This document shows, one piece after another, positions 1 through 8,659 of a stretch of 64,000 nucleotides of DNA. The DNA is from Rossellomorea sp. SC111 (GTDB taxonomy: Bacteria > Bacillota > Bacilli > Bacillales > Bacillaceae_B). Numbering within the stretch: position 1 is the stretch's first letter; each line of letters opens with the position of its first letter. Below the pieces are notes generated by a model that worked only from the letters and a program-made list of their open reading frames with translations, did not search any database and was not told the origin of the DNA. The DNA lies in NCBI RefSeq assembly GCF_024733565.1, contig NZ_JANIOC010000004.1, positions 1-64,000 on the forward strand. Reading direction: 5' to 3'. The position numbers were made by a program, and so were the translations under genes.

Positions 1-579
1 GGTGTAGAGGTCTTCGAAGGACATTACAGCTACAAGGGCACTAAATATGTACCAAGCTGGGGAGGTAGCATGTTTGAAGCATTGATGCCACAGCTGGTAC
101 TGAAGGAAAGAGAACTGGGAAAAAATGCACTTGGCTTGAACAACAAGCGTCATGTCGACATCCAGATTCAATATGCGAAAGATCAGGGATATGCAGCCTG
201 GGGCATGTCACCTGCAGCCACACCGGATAGTTATTCTGAATTTGCCGCTACACCTCTCGGGATGGACGGTTATAAGTCAGATGGCACTGTCACACCTCAT
301 GCCACATTCCTTGCACTGGAGTACGCCCCAATGGAAGCGTTCAAAAACATCCAGGCGTTGAAACGTTTCGACATGTACGGAAAATACGGATTCCTTGATT
401 CAGTCAATGTGGAAACAGGAGAAGTAACAAACGCCTACCTCGCTTTAGATCAAGGCATGACGATGATCTCAATCGTCAACTATTTAAAGGATGGTGTCAT
501 ACGGGATTACTTCCATCAAGATCAAATCGGGAAATCTCCTGAGGACTTACTGATGAAAGAGACGTTTTCTATTCAATAA
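1..579 (+). CDS. Glucoamylase-family protein, C-terminal part
   Basis: The frame is open from base 1, so only the last 192 residues of a longer protein are present. The sequence matches the glycoamylase-like conserved domain (Pfam PF10091): a SWGGSMFEALMP segment near the start, then AWGMSPA, a TPHATFLALEYAP stretch, YGKYGFLDSVN and LDQGMTMISI. In this family the domain forms an alpha/alpha toroid and is often fused to long membrane or glycan-synthesis regions. The substrate is not predictable from this fragment. The gene ends in TAA and is followed by a clear terminator, so it is the last gene of its transcript. Family assignment rests on motif recognition. Confidence 0.75.
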   Translation, partial: GVEVFEGHYSYKGTKYVPSWGGSMFEALMPQLVLKERELGKNALGLNNKRHVDIQIQYAKDQGYAAWGMSPAATPDSYSEFAATPLGMDGYKSDGTVTPHATFLALEYAPMEAFKNIQALKRFDMYGKYGFLDSVNVETGEVTNAYLALDQGMTMISIVNYLKDGVIRDYFHQDQIGKSPEDLLMKETFSIQ

Positions 580-597
580 TAGTATCGATAATCTTAC

Positions 598-631
598 AAA
601 AAGCCCAAGTGATACATCTCTTGGGCTTTTT
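598..631. terminator. Bidirectional rho-independent terminator
   Basis: A 12-bp perfect inverted repeat (AAAAAGCCCAAG / CTTGGGCTTTTT) lies between two convergent genes. It gives a T-run in both directions and serves the glucoamylase-family gene and mmuM. Confidence 0.9.
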
Positions 632-648
632 GTATGTAAATGCATGGA

Positions 649-1599
649 CTACCTCCACCTCTTCGCCAACGCCTCAATATCCCCGGGATCTGTCCGGCAG
701 CAACCACCAATGATACGGGCACCTGCTTCGTACAAAACTACTGAATCCTCATCAAACGCACAACGCGCTTCCTCCCCATGCCACGTTTTAGTCCCCGCAT
801 CGTAAGTCTCACCTGAGTTCGGGTACACGATGATTGGTTTGTCAGTGTGTCTGCATAATACGCTCATCACCTGCTTGGCCGCAGGAATCGGTGTACAATT
901 CACACCAATCGCAGCGATCTGTTCATTATCATTGAACACCCGCGCGCACTCCTCCATCCCCGTGCCATCACTTATCGTCTCTCCATCCTTTAAAGAAAAA
1001 GACAACCAGGCGCAAGTTTCCGGAAATTCTTTTAAAAGCGAAGCGAGGACTTTTGCTTCCTGCAAGGATGGGATGGTTTCAAATGCCAGCACATCAGCAC
1101 CCGCCTCCACTAATGCCTTGATCCTCGGAAAATGGAAATCTACTAGCTGTTGATCACTTACCCCATAGTTTCCCACATATTCAGAGCCGTCTGCCAGGTA
1201 TGCCCCGTAAGGTCCTACAGAACCGGCGACGATTGGTTTCGGACGATTCTTATTTCCCTTCTCTTCCTCCCAGAAGTCATCCCGGGCCTGCTTGGCAAGA
1301 GCAACTGTTTTCTTGATTAATTCCAGCGCTTCCGGTTTCTCTATTCCACGCTTTCGAAAACCATCCACCGTTGCCTGGTAGCTGGCTGTAATCGCACAAT
1401 CGGCTCCTGCACGGAAATAATCAGCATGAACCTTCTCAATCGCTTCCGGTTTTTCAAGGAGGACACGGGCAGACCAAAGGGGATCGTTCAAATCACAGCC
1501 GTGTGACTCCAGCTCTGTGGCCAATGCTCCATCCAAAATAATCAGGGAATGTGCTTGTAAAATCGCTTCAATGGGATTCAGCTTCAGTTGATTCGACAT
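649..1599 (-). CDS. mmuM: Homocysteine S-methyltransferase
   Basis: A 316-residue protein of the betaine-homocysteine/cobalamin-independent methyltransferase fold. It transfers a methyl group from S-methylmethionine (or SAM) to homocysteine to give methionine in the cytoplasm. The N-terminus has the [16 protein letters not shown] motif. The zinc ligands are visible as the Cys in GVNCTP and the adjacent pair in GGCCRT near the C-terminus. The length fits the YbgG/MmuM family. The start lies inside the 3' end of the permease gene (32-bp overlap) with an AAAGAGG-type ribosome site in front, so the two genes are co-transcribed. The SAM riboswitch upstream of the permease makes a methionine-recycling role very likely. 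Confidence 0.92.
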   Translation of the reverse strand: MSNQLKLNPIEAILQAHSLIILDGALATELESHGCDLNDPLWSARVLLEKPEAIEKVHADYFRAGADCAITASYQATVDGFRKRGIEKPEALELIKKTVALAKQARDDFWEEEKGNKNRPKPIVAGSVGPYGAYLADGSEYVGNYGVSDQQLVDFHFPRIKALVEAGADVLAFETIPSLQEAKVLASLLKEFPETCAWLSFSLKDGETISDGTGMEECARVFNDNEQIAAIGVNCTPIPAAKQVMSVLCRHTDKPIIVYPNSGETYDAGTKTWHGEEARCAFDEDSVVLYEAGARIIGGCCRTDPGDIEALAKRWR

Positions 1600-2980
1600 A
1601 ATCTTTTCCTCTTTTCTTCATATATTGTGTTAGATAATAGCTTCCATAGCAAAAGGCGATAAACGGGATTCCACAATATAGGGCGATCCTCTGAGTGGGA
1701 TCAAAAGCAATGCCGATACAGGAAGCGAGACAAAGCAGGAATGACGCAATCGGAACGACTGGATATAACGGCGTCCGATAAGCCAGGTCTTTCACATCGT
1801 TTCCTTCTCTTAAGTACTGTCTTCGAAATAGAAACTGGGCAGCACTAATGCTCATCCACACGATGACTACCGCTAGACCTGAGACCGAAACCAATACGAT
1901 ATAGACGGTCCCCGGTGCAATGATGCTTGAAAGCAGGGCAAGTCCCCCTCCAAGCATGCTGCATATCATCGCATTAATAGGTACTCCCCTATCAGTCACT
2001 TTGGCAAAAATCGGTGAGATGGTTTGCTTATCTGCCAGCGACCATAGCATTCTGGAAGAAGCATACAAACCTGAATTTGCCGCTGATAAGATAGCCGTGA
2101 TGATGACAAAATTCATTAAATCGGCTGCATAAGGAATTCCAATCCGCCCAAGCACTGCGACAAAAGGGCTTTCCAACACACCCGCTGACTGGCTCGGTAA
2201 TAATGCCGATAATACGACAATCGTCCCTACATAAAAGAGGATCAATCTCACAAGCGTAGTGCGGATGGCTTTAGGAATCGATGTTGATGGATTCTCTGTT
2301 TCTCCCGCCGCTACCCCGATTAATTCTGTTCCTGAAAAAGCAAAATTGACGGCAAGCATGGTCATCAAGATGGCAAATGCCCCGTTCGGAAATAACCCTG
2401 AATTGGAGATATTCGAGAAAAATGGAGCGGGCTCTGAATGACCGAGAGGGATGAACCCGACGATCGCCCCTGCCCCGATCACAATAAACGCCACAATCGC
2501 AATCACTTTCACTAAAGAAAACCAAAATTCAGATTCAGCAAAAAAACGCACTGACAATGCATTAAAGAAAAAAATCAACGCAGCGAAGACCGCGCTCCAA
2601 ATCCATACACTAATCGAAGGGAACCACCGCTGCATCATCAAGCCTGCCGCCGTGAACTCCGACCCCAATGCCACCGTCCATGTCAGCCAATATAACCAGC
2701 CCACCGTGTAACCGGTCCCCGGACCAATGAATTTTGCAGCATAACTATGAAAGGATCCGGTCTCCGGCATATGGACAGACAGCTCGCCTAAACACAGCAT
2801 CACTAGATACACCACCAGGGCCCCGATCAAATAAGCAAGGATCGTCCCAAACGGTCCAGCCTGATGAATGGTATACCCCGAACTTAAGAAAAGCCCGGTT
2901 CCGATCACCCCTCCAAGAGACAGCATCACTAAATGCCGTGTCTTCATCTTTCTTTTGAAACCCTGTGCTCTGTTTTCCAT
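1568..2980 (-). CDS. mmuP: S-methylmethionine/amino acid permease (APC family)
   Basis: A 470-residue permease with about 12 hydrophobic segments and the APC signature around [15 protein letters not shown] near the N-terminus. The start MENRAQG is chosen because AAGGAAGGGTG sits 5 to 9 nt before this ATG; a longer frame upstream would run into the riboswitch terminator. It heads the operon with mmuM and is controlled by an S-box leader. That context, rather than the APC family itself, is the reason for naming S-methylmethionine as substrate; methionine or another amino acid remains possible. Confidence 0.82.
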   Translation of the reverse strand: MENRAQGFKRKMKTRHLVMLSLGGVIGTGLFLSSGYTIHQAGPFGTILAYLIGALVVYLVMLCLGELSVHMPETGSFHSYAAKFIGPGTGYTVGWLYWLTWTVALGSEFTAAGLMMQRWFPSISVWIWSAVFAALIFFFNALSVRFFAESEFWFSLVKVIAIVAFIVIGAGAIVGFIPLGHSEPAPFFSNISNSGLFPNGAFAILMTMLAVNFAFSGTELIGVAAGETENPSTSIPKAIRTTLVRLILFYVGTIVVLSALLPSQSAGVLESPFVAVLGRIGIPYAADLMNFVIITAILSAANSGLYASSRMLWSLADKQTISPIFAKVTDRGVPINAMICSMLGGGLALLSSIIAPGTVYIVLVSVSGLAVVIVWMSISAAQFLFRRQYLREGNDVKDLAYRTPLYPVVPIASFLLCLASCIGIAFDPTQRIALYCGIPFIAFCYGSYYLTQYMKKRGKDYVESTEAESH

Positions 2981-3021
2981 ACAAACACCCTTCCTTTTAA
3001 GTTGATTGAGGAATGGGTGAA

Positions 3022-3053
3022 CAAACAAAAAACGCACCCTGAACGAGTGCGTC
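3022..3053 (-). terminator. Terminator of the SAM riboswitch expression platform
   Basis: On the minus strand GACGCACTC and GGGTGCG form a hairpin followed by TTTTTTG, placed between the aptamer and the mmuP ribosome site. This is where a SAM-bound leader would stop transcription. Confidence 0.85.
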
Positions 3054-3073
3054 ACCGACAAATAAAAGATTGC

Positions 3074-3180
3074 TCCTATCTATCAGGGTTTGAATCACCC
3101 GCTGGAATTAGCACAGTATCTTCAAAGACCTGTTGCTGAGGCTTCAAAGGGCCAGTCCCTCCACCTCTCTGGATAAGAAA
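3074..3180 (-). promoter_or_regulatory. SAM (S-box) riboswitch aptamer
   Basis: Read on the minus strand, the leader begins with CTTATCCAGAGAGGTGGAGG, continues with GGCCCTTTGAAGCCTCAGCAAC, and ends with GATAGATAG pairing back to CTTATC as helix P1. These are the conserved S-box elements (P1, the GAGGGA/GCAACC-type internal loop and the P2 kink-turn region). High SAM should favour the downstream terminator and switch off mmuP-mmuM. Confidence 0.93.
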
Positions 3181-3193
3181 ATATTTTTTTAAA

Positions 3194-3222
3194 ACTCTAT
3201 CAATATATCGGAATAATGTCAA
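3194..3222 (-). promoter_or_regulatory. SigA-type promoter of the mmuP-mmuM operon
   Basis: The minus strand carries TTGACA (3217-3222), a 17-bp spacer, then TAGAGT (3194-3199), just upstream of the S-box aptamer. Confidence 0.6.
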
Positions 3223-3312
3223 GACCATGAAACTGATGGGTAGCCGAGCCCATCCAATGGTTACACGAAGGAATAAAAAGGGAACAACTATAGTAAAAAA
3301 GGAGAAACTGCC

Positions 3313-4137
3313 ATGCCAGAAGGTCCCGAAATCAGAAGAGCAGCCGATAACGTTGAGCGTGCTCTTAAAAATAATACGGTGGAAGATGTTTATTTTGCCT
3401 TCCCTCATTTAGAAGACTATGAAGATCTGCTGAAGGGGTCTATCGTGACAAGAGTCGATACGAAAGGAAAAGCCATGCTCATCCGCTTTGACAATGGATA
3501 TACCATCTACTCCCACAATCAACTTTACGGAAAATGGTATATCAGGAACACCTACAATTATCCGAAAACAAATCGCCAACTCCGATTGGCCCTTCATAAC
3601 GAGAAAAAATCCGCCTTTCTCTATAGTGCGTCGGATATCGAGGTTCTCAGAGATGAAGAGGTGCCATCACACCCATTCATCTCTAAAGTCGGTCCAGACC
3701 TTTTAAGCGAAGAGGTATCCGTAGATGAGCTGGTGGGGCGGATGAAGGACAAACGATTCCGAAACCGCAAATGGGCGATATTATTGCTTGATCAAGCATT
3801 TGTCGCCGGAATCGGTAATTATTTGCGATCTGAAATTTTGTTTGTTGCCGGTATACATCCTTCCCTCAGGCCTGTCGACTGTACAGAGGATCAATTAAAC
3901 AAAGCAGCCCATGCGGTCATGAGTTTAGTTAAGCAATCGTATGAAACTGGAGGTATCACGAATGATCCCGACCTTGCGCAGAAACTGAAAGACCAAGGAG
4001 TAAAGCGTTCCCGCTACCGTCACTGGGTCTTTAACCGGGAAGGGGAATCTTGCTTCATCTGTGGAAGCGAAATCGAAAAGACGGTGGCCGCGTCAAGAAG
4101 GCTGTATTATTGTCCGGTTTGTCAAGGAATCGAATGA
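3313..4137 (+). CDS. nei: Endonuclease VIII-like DNA glycosylase (Fpg/Nei family)
   Basis: A 274-residue base-excision repair enzyme that removes oxidised bases and nicks the abasic site. The N-terminus MPEGPEIRRA has the Pro nucleophile and Glu exposed after Met removal. The helix-two-turn-helix region carries GIGNYLRSEILF. The C-terminal zinc finger is complete (CFICG ... YYCPVCQ). The MPEGPEIRR start and the SRYRHWVFNREGESCF tract favour Nei over MutM. An AAAAGGAGAA ribosome site precedes the ATG. It appears to be monocistronic and ends in a strong terminator. Confidence 0.88.
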   Translation: MPEGPEIRRAADNVERALKNNTVEDVYFAFPHLEDYEDLLKGSIVTRVDTKGKAMLIRFDNGYTIYSHNQLYGKWYIRNTYNYPKTNRQLRLALHNEKKSAFLYSASDIEVLRDEEVPSHPFISKVGPDLLSEEVSVDELVGRMKDKRFRNRKWAILLLDQAFVAGIGNYLRSEILFVAGIHPSLRPVDCTEDQLNKAAHAVMSLVKQSYETGGITNDPDLAQKLKDQGVKRSRYRHWVFNREGESCFICGSEIEKTVAASRRLYYCPVCQGIE

Positions 4138-4139
4138 TA

Positions 4140-4183
4140 GATAAAAGGGTACGCGGCACCTTAATGCCACGTACCCTTTTATC
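4140..4183. terminator. Bidirectional terminator
   Basis: A long inverted repeat (GATAAAAGGGTACG with CGTACCCTTTTATC, inner GGCA/TGCC) lies between the convergent nei and ABC permease genes. Confidence 0.85.
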
Positions 4184-4206
4184 AGTTTAACGTCAAACCA
4201 CAGTTT

Positions 4207-6423
4207 CTATTCCGTACTCCGGTTAATCGCTTCTTTCATTGAAATCCCTTTTAATTTCCGATGATTCAGCCACAGTGATACATAATACGAAATGATGATG
4301 ATACTAAAACTGATGAGGACACTCATCCAATCCAGCGTGACAGGAATCGTCACATTCATTTCTGAAGTGATCGAATTCATAAAGGCTGAAATCGAGAAAA
4401 CAGTCACAGGAACGCCTATTACATACCCAAGGATGATAAACCAAATATTATAGCCGATCATCATGTTCATGATCGACTTCTCCCGATAGCCGATGACTTT
4501 CATGAGTGAAATTTTGAATGAATTTTCCTCAATTAATAATGAGATCAATATATAGATGATGATGACCGCAATGATGGCGGCAACAAGGGCAATCGCTGCC
4601 ACACCATAGTTCAACGGCTTAATCATTTCCTTGAAACCGTCAATCGTATCGGATGATTTTGTCTCCGAGACAATCTGATCTTCCGGCAAGTTGAGTTCTT
4701 TGTTTGTATAAATTTCCGTATAACTTCCCGAAGGATAATCATTTAATCGGTTGAATTCATCGAGTGGCATATAGATCATATTTCCGAGATAGGATTCAGC
4801 GATGTGATCAATGGTGAGCGTAAAGGATTGGTCCGTCAATTCATTTGTCACATGAATCGAATCCCCCTCTTGGATCCCTAATTTATCTGAGAGTGATTTA
4901 TTCATGACCACTGAATCGAATGTTAGCCTTTCTCCGCTTGCGTCCTGCAATTGAATGGCTGTATTATCCGGCTTCAGGCCAGTGATCATGACGCTCTCCT
5001 CATCTGTGGTAAATGGTGCAACGGATCCGACCTGTCCCGATTCGGGCTCTATAGTCTGTGGAGCATTGAATAGATAGCTATACTCATAGTCGTATACTTG
5101 TTGAAAATTATCGGTCACCAGGTACTCCATCGAATTCTTGGTGACGAACCCGAACAACAATAATAATGTCGCAAACATCACACCTATGATCAAAAACAGT
5201 GCCCTGGGAAGGTTTCTCATGATTTCCCTGATTACAAATTTCCGGCGGAACGGCAGTTTCTTCATTTTAAACATCCGCTCCAGCCTGCTCACTTTAACCT
5301 TTCGTTCCCCACCTTTTATCAAACTCACCGGCGGGATCTTCAAGACACGGTGAACCAAGTAGTAGGTGAACGGGATGAACAGTACAAGTGGCAGAAAAAT
5401 GCTCACAAGTAAATATCCCACATGCAGTTTCACATCCAGTACGGGCAGATTATAATAAGCCGAGAAAGTGGATAGCAAGGGATGCAGGAATACCCAGCCA
5501 AGGATTGTACCGACCATGCTTCCTGTGGTGGCAAGAATTCCGGCATAAGAAAGATAATGACGGATAATTTCCCTTTTCCTGTATCCGAGGGCATACAATG
5601 TACCGATCTGTACATATTCTTTCTTCATTAAGCGCCACAATAATATAAGAATGATCACCATACTAATGAACAGAATACCTATCGGAAGAAATTGTCCCAT
5701 CTTTTTGACACCAGCAATATCCCCTTTGATGAAGGAAATGCGATTATTATCTTTTTTATCTGTCCATTTGATGATTTGATTCGATTGATTGATTTGCTTT
5801 TTCAATTCTTCCGGGGAAGCATCCGATAGACGTACACTATAGTAAATGCGGTGATTTTCCCACTTTGAAAATACAGATGGTTTCACGACGGCGACACCGA
5901 ATGCATCAGGATTTTTCAGGAAGCCAGATTCATCCTTTAATGGATAGATGTAGTCCGGAATCGCCATGTATCCTGTAACATGGAACGTTTCCCCTCCCAG
6001 TTCAACCTCGTTTCCAATCGCCACATCATGGGCTTTGGCGAAGCCTTTATCCACTAATATATCGCGGTCCGAAGACAGGGTTTCCCCTTCCACCACAGTG
6101 GGAAGATTGATTTCATCCGGTTCATCCAACAACCTGAGAGTCGAATCTTTATTATATGGAAGATCGGTTGCAACCCTTTGCTCGATCTCTGCCCCACTCT
6201 CCTTTTCCATTTCTTCGATATCCTTCAAAGGCTGTTGTGTCATGAACTGAGCATCTTCTACTTTATTCTCGTTAAAAAACATCTGTAAATTATCAATGAG
6301 ATTTGCTCCGGCTGCTGTGAATGCGTAAAATACGATCGAGCTGATGACAATCAGAAACCACGCAGAAAAAAACTGCGCTTTTTTTTCCATTATGGTCCGA
6401 AAAAGCTTTTTCCGAAGAGGCAT
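4207..6423 (-). CDS. FtsX-family ABC transporter permease
   Basis: A 738-residue MacB/FtsX-type permease. It has one membrane segment near the N-terminus, a large extracytoplasmic region (about residues 45-240), a block of membrane segments, a second extracytoplasmic region (about 450-600) and three C-terminal membrane segments. Two FtsX modules are therefore in one chain. Its ATG shares one base with the stop of the ATPase gene (TGATG); two in-frame GTG codons lie just upstream and cannot be excluded. With the ATPase and the TetR regulator it forms a three-gene operon. Such systems move lipids, peptides or antibiotics, or act as sensors; the substrate is unknown. Confidence 0.85.
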   Translation of the reverse strand: MPLRKKLFRTIMEKKAQFFSAWFLIVISSIVFYAFTAAGANLIDNLQMFFNENKVEDAQFMTQQPLKDIEEMEKESGAEIEQRVATDLPYNKDSTLRLLDEPDEINLPTVVEGETLSSDRDILVDKGFAKAHDVAIGNEVELGGETFHVTGYMAIPDYIYPLKDESGFLKNPDAFGVAVVKPSVFSKWENHRIYYSVRLSDASPEELKKQINQSNQIIKWTDKKDNNRISFIKGDIAGVKKMGQFLPIGILFISMVIILILLWRLMKKEYVQIGTLYALGYRKREIIRHYLSYAGILATTGSMVGTILGWVFLHPLLSTFSAYYNLPVLDVKLHVGYLLVSIFLPLVLFIPFTYYLVHRVLKIPPVSLIKGGERKVKVSRLERMFKMKKLPFRRKFVIREIMRNLPRALFLIIGVMFATLLLLFGFVTKNSMEYLVTDNFQQVYDYEYSYLFNAPQTIEPESGQVGSVAPFTTDEESVMITGLKPDNTAIQLQDASGERLTFDSVVMNKSLSDKLGIQEGDSIHVTNELTDQSFTLTIDHIAESYLGNMIYMPLDEFNRLNDYPSGSYTEIYTNKELNLPEDQIVSETKSSDTIDGFKEMIKPLNYGVAAIALVAAIIAVIIIYILISLLIEENSFKISLMKVIGYREKSIMNMMIGYNIWFIILGYVIGVPVTVFSISAFMNSITSEMNVTIPVTLDWMSVLISFSIIIISYYVSLWLNHRKLKGISMKEAINRSTE

Positions 6424-7130
6424 CACCACTCAACCCCTTCAGCTGAGGTTTGATGTTCATTGACAAAGTCGGATTCAACCTTCCCATCTTTCAGTGTGAT
6501 GATCCGGTTCGCCATGCTTTTGATTGCTTGGTTATGGGTGATGATAAGGACTGTCGTGTTAAATTCTTTATTCACTTTCTCGATCAACTGCAGAATTTCT
6601 TTCGATGTGACTGAATCCAATGCTCCAGTCGGTTCGTCACATAATAATAGTTTCGGAGCCTTCACGACGGCACGGGCGATCGAAACGCGTTGCTGCTGTC
6701 CTCCGCTTAATTCACGAGGAAAGCGATCCTCCATCCCCGACAATCCAACAGCATGAATCACTTCCGGAATAGACAATGCCTCCCGACTGATATTCGCCGT
6801 CAATTCAATATTTTCATAGACCGTTAAATTCGGGATCAGATTATACATTTGAAAGACAAAGCCAACGTCTTCCCTTCTATAATCCACAAGGTCTCGATCA
6901 CTCAATCGGCCGATATCTTTCTTATTGACCTCAATGGTCCCGGAATCAATTGCATCAATGCCGCCAATGGCATTCAACAACGTGGACTTCCCTGAACCCG
7001 ATGGACCGAGGATGACGACTATCTCACCCTCCTCCACCTCTACATGAATATCCGTCAGTGCATGAAAGGTGGTTTGGCCGCTTTGATAGGTTTTATGAAC
7101 TCCATTGATGCTCAAGGTGCTCATGTTCAT
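6423..7130 (-). CDS. ABC transporter ATP-binding protein (LolD/MacB type)
   Basis: A 235-residue ATPase with Walker A GPSGSGKST, signature LSGGQQQR, Walker B LLLCDEPTGALD and the H-loop ITHN. The LolD/MacB-like sequence fits its FtsX-type partner, whose start overlaps this stop. Its own ATG overlaps the stop of the upstream TetR gene by 4 nt, which indicates translational coupling across all three genes. Confidence 0.92.
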   Translation of the reverse strand: MNMSTLSINGVHKTYQSGQTTFHALTDIHVEVEEGEIVVILGPSGSGKSTLLNAIGGIDAIDSGTIEVNKKDIGRLSDRDLVDYRREDVGFVFQMYNLIPNLTVYENIELTANISREALSIPEVIHAVGLSGMEDRFPRELSGGQQQRVSIARAVVKAPKLLLCDEPTGALDSVTSKEILQLIEKVNKEFNTTVLIITHNQAIKSMANRIITLKDGKVESDFVNEHQTSAEGVEW

Positions 7131-7756
7131 TCCTTCTTTCCCGGTTTTATTTTCCCTGCAAATAAAAATCGTATGTGCCTCGATAGTTGTTCCTTATAAG
7201 CTTCAAGATCCATTTCTTCGTTATACATGTAGAACATCGTATCGGACATGGCTGCACTATAGATGGCGTAAGCCGCTTCTTCTGGATCAATCTCTACGGC
7301 AAAGCAATCTGAATGGCTTTCAATCATATACATGACCCACTTCATCATCTCTTCATCAATGCCGAATAACCCCTGTCTCAACCGGATGCTCTCTTCCACT
7401 TCTCCCGTCATCACGTGAAACAACTCGCGCCAAAAAGCTTTCGGATAATGCTGAAAAAATTCTGCAAATCCCTGCATGGCCCCAATCACACTTTCTACCA
7501 GATCTCCACTCTCATCTGAGGAAAACGGATCTTGAAGCGCTTCTTTCATCCCCCCCGCTTCTTCTGTGAAAATCCGCAGCAGCAAAGCCCCCTTAGATGG
7601 AAAATAATTGTAGATGGTCCCGGTCCCCACACCTGCATCCTTCGCAATCTCTGCCATGGAAGCCGTTTCGAATCCCTTTTGAGAGAAAATGTTCTTCGCT
7701 GATTCCATGATGTTCAGCTGGGTTTGCCGTTTCTTATCTTCACGTAATCCTGCCAT
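7127..7756 (-). CDS. TetR/AcrR-family transcriptional regulator
   Basis: A 209-residue regulator with an N-terminal helix-turn-helix (IFSQKGFETASMAEIAKDAGVGTGTIYNYFPSK is the diagnostic stretch, here cited by its first and last residues around 25-57) and an all-helical ligand domain. The start MAGLRED is preferred because AAAGGAG lies 8 nt before it. It is the first gene of an operon with an ABC ATPase and permease, and two palindromes lie directly upstream. The simplest reading is autorepression of an efflux-type operon relieved by a ligand. Confidence 0.9.
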   Translation of the reverse strand: MAGLREDKKRQTQLNIMESAKNIFSQKGFETASMAEIAKDAGVGTGTIYNYFPSKGALLLRIFTEEAGGMKEALQDPFSSDESGDLVESVIGAMQGFAEFFQHYPKAFWRELFHVMTGEVEESIRLRQGLFGIDEEMMKWVMYMIESHSDCFAVEIDPEEAAYAIYSAAMSDTMFYMYNEEMDLEAYKEQLSRHIRFLFAGKIKPGKKE

Positions 7757-7782
7757 AGTCACTGCTCCTTTGATCACAAAAT

Positions 7783-7812
7783 ATGAACGCGTTCATTTAT
7801 GAATACATTCAT
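7783..7812. promoter_or_regulatory. Tandem palindromic operator for the TetR operon
   Basis: Two 14-bp palindromes, ATGAACGCGTTCAT (7783-7796) and ATGAATACATTCAT (7799-7812), are separated by 2 bp, so their centres lie 16 bp apart. They share ATGAAN/NTTCAT arms and lie 27-56 bp upstream of the TetR start. Confidence 0.75.
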
Positions 7813-7860
7813 ATTTTAACTGGAAGGATATTGATTGTCAAACAGTGCTTGTTTCAGAAA

Positions 7861-7893
7861 TAATAAAGCCCACTTCATCAAATGAAGTGGGCT
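7861..7893 (-). terminator. Terminator of the isochorismatase-like gene
   Basis: AGCCCACTTCAT and ATGAAGTGGGCT form a 12-bp stem just after the stop; the minus strand continues with TTTATTA. Confidence 0.85.
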
Positions 7894-7902
7894 CGTACTT
7901 TT

Positions 7903-8475
7903 TTACATTCCATATTCTTTCCGATACTCATCATGCTTCGGCTGGAACAGTTCTTCATTGGATGGCCTCACATCCGAGAAGTGATCCACATTGTAATGTC
8001 CCCTTAAAGCAACATTATGATGGGCGATGATTTGCTCCGCCTTCAAGGCTTGAGAGTCCTTGGTGGAATGGCCGTCAGCCACCAGGGTGACATCGAATCC
8101 GCTGACCGTCGCATAACGGACAGCCGTGTCGATGCAGTGCTCTGTCTGACAGCCCGCCATCACGAGATGCCCCACCTCTTTTTCTTTTAAGAATGAGAGT
8201 AACGGCGTCCCGTAAAACGAATTGGTGGCAAGCTTATCAAATACCGCTGCATGATCCGGAATCTCAAGGTCCCGATGCACCTGAAACCCTTCTCCGGTAC
8301 CGCCAGCGACGTCTTTATCCCTGATGAAGACGATGTGGGCGTCCGCTTCCTTTGCTTGCATGATCACGCTGTTTATTGTCTCGATCAGTTCTTCTTTTTG
8401 AAAGACAGCTTGCTCATTCTCGTTTCCTTCCACTAATTCCTGCTGCACATCAATGACTAGTAATGCCTGTTTCAC
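7903..8475 (-). CDS. Cysteine hydrolase, isochorismatase-like
   Basis: A 190-residue protein of the isochorismatase-like hydrolase fold. The N-terminal LLVIDVQQE carries the catalytic Asp, and GCQTEHCIDTAVR carries the nucleophilic Cys. The product is probably an amidohydrolase acting on a small amide; nicotinamidase is possible but its metal-binding residues are not evident. The start is GTG, with AAAGGGG upstream; an ATG one base earlier is out of frame and stops at once. A 17-codon open frame ends 13 bp upstream. Confidence 0.85.
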   Translation of the reverse strand: MKQALLVIDVQQELVEGNENEQAVFQKEELIETINSVIMQAKEADAHIVFIRDKDVAGGTGEGFQVHRDLEIPDHAAVFDKLATNSFYGTPLLSFLKEKEVGHLVMAGCQTEHCIDTAVRYATVSGFDVTLVADGHSTKDSQALKAEQIIAHHNVALRGHYNVDHFSDVRPSNEELFQPKHDEYRKEYGM

Positions 8476-8488
8476 ATATAAAACCCCT

Positions 8489-8542
8489 TTACGATTTTAG
8501 TCCTCTTTTAAATGGATGTCGTTCGGTAGTCTTTTTCATCAT
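8489..8542 (-). CDS. Possible 17-residue basic peptide
   Basis: The frame ATG ATG AAA AAG ... TAA encodes MMKKTTERHPFKRGLKS. It has a good ribosome site (AAAGGGGGCGG) upstream and ends just before the ribosome site of the isochorismatase-like gene. No homology is recognised. It could be a small basic peptide, a translated leader coupled to the downstream gene, or chance. Confidence 0.35.
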   Translation of the reverse strand: MMKKTTERHPFKRGLKS

Positions 8543-8611
8543 GAACCGCCCCCTTTAAAGTCTATATATGTATAGTTCGGCTTAACCACCGTTCAATCCT
8601 TTAACACATGC

Positions 8612-8646
8612 AAAAAAAGCCCGGAGTCACATATGACTCCGAGCTT
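8612..8646 (-). terminator. Terminator of the oxidoreductase gene
   Basis: AAGCCCGGAGTCA pairs with TGACTCCGAGCTT (one mismatch); the minus strand runs into TTTTTTT. Confidence 0.85.
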
Positions 8647-8659
8647 CATAGCATGTCTG

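Noticed and set aside
3076..3408. 110-codon minus-strand frame over the mmuP leader
   Set aside because: It coincides with the SAM riboswitch and the antisense of nei and lacks coding features.
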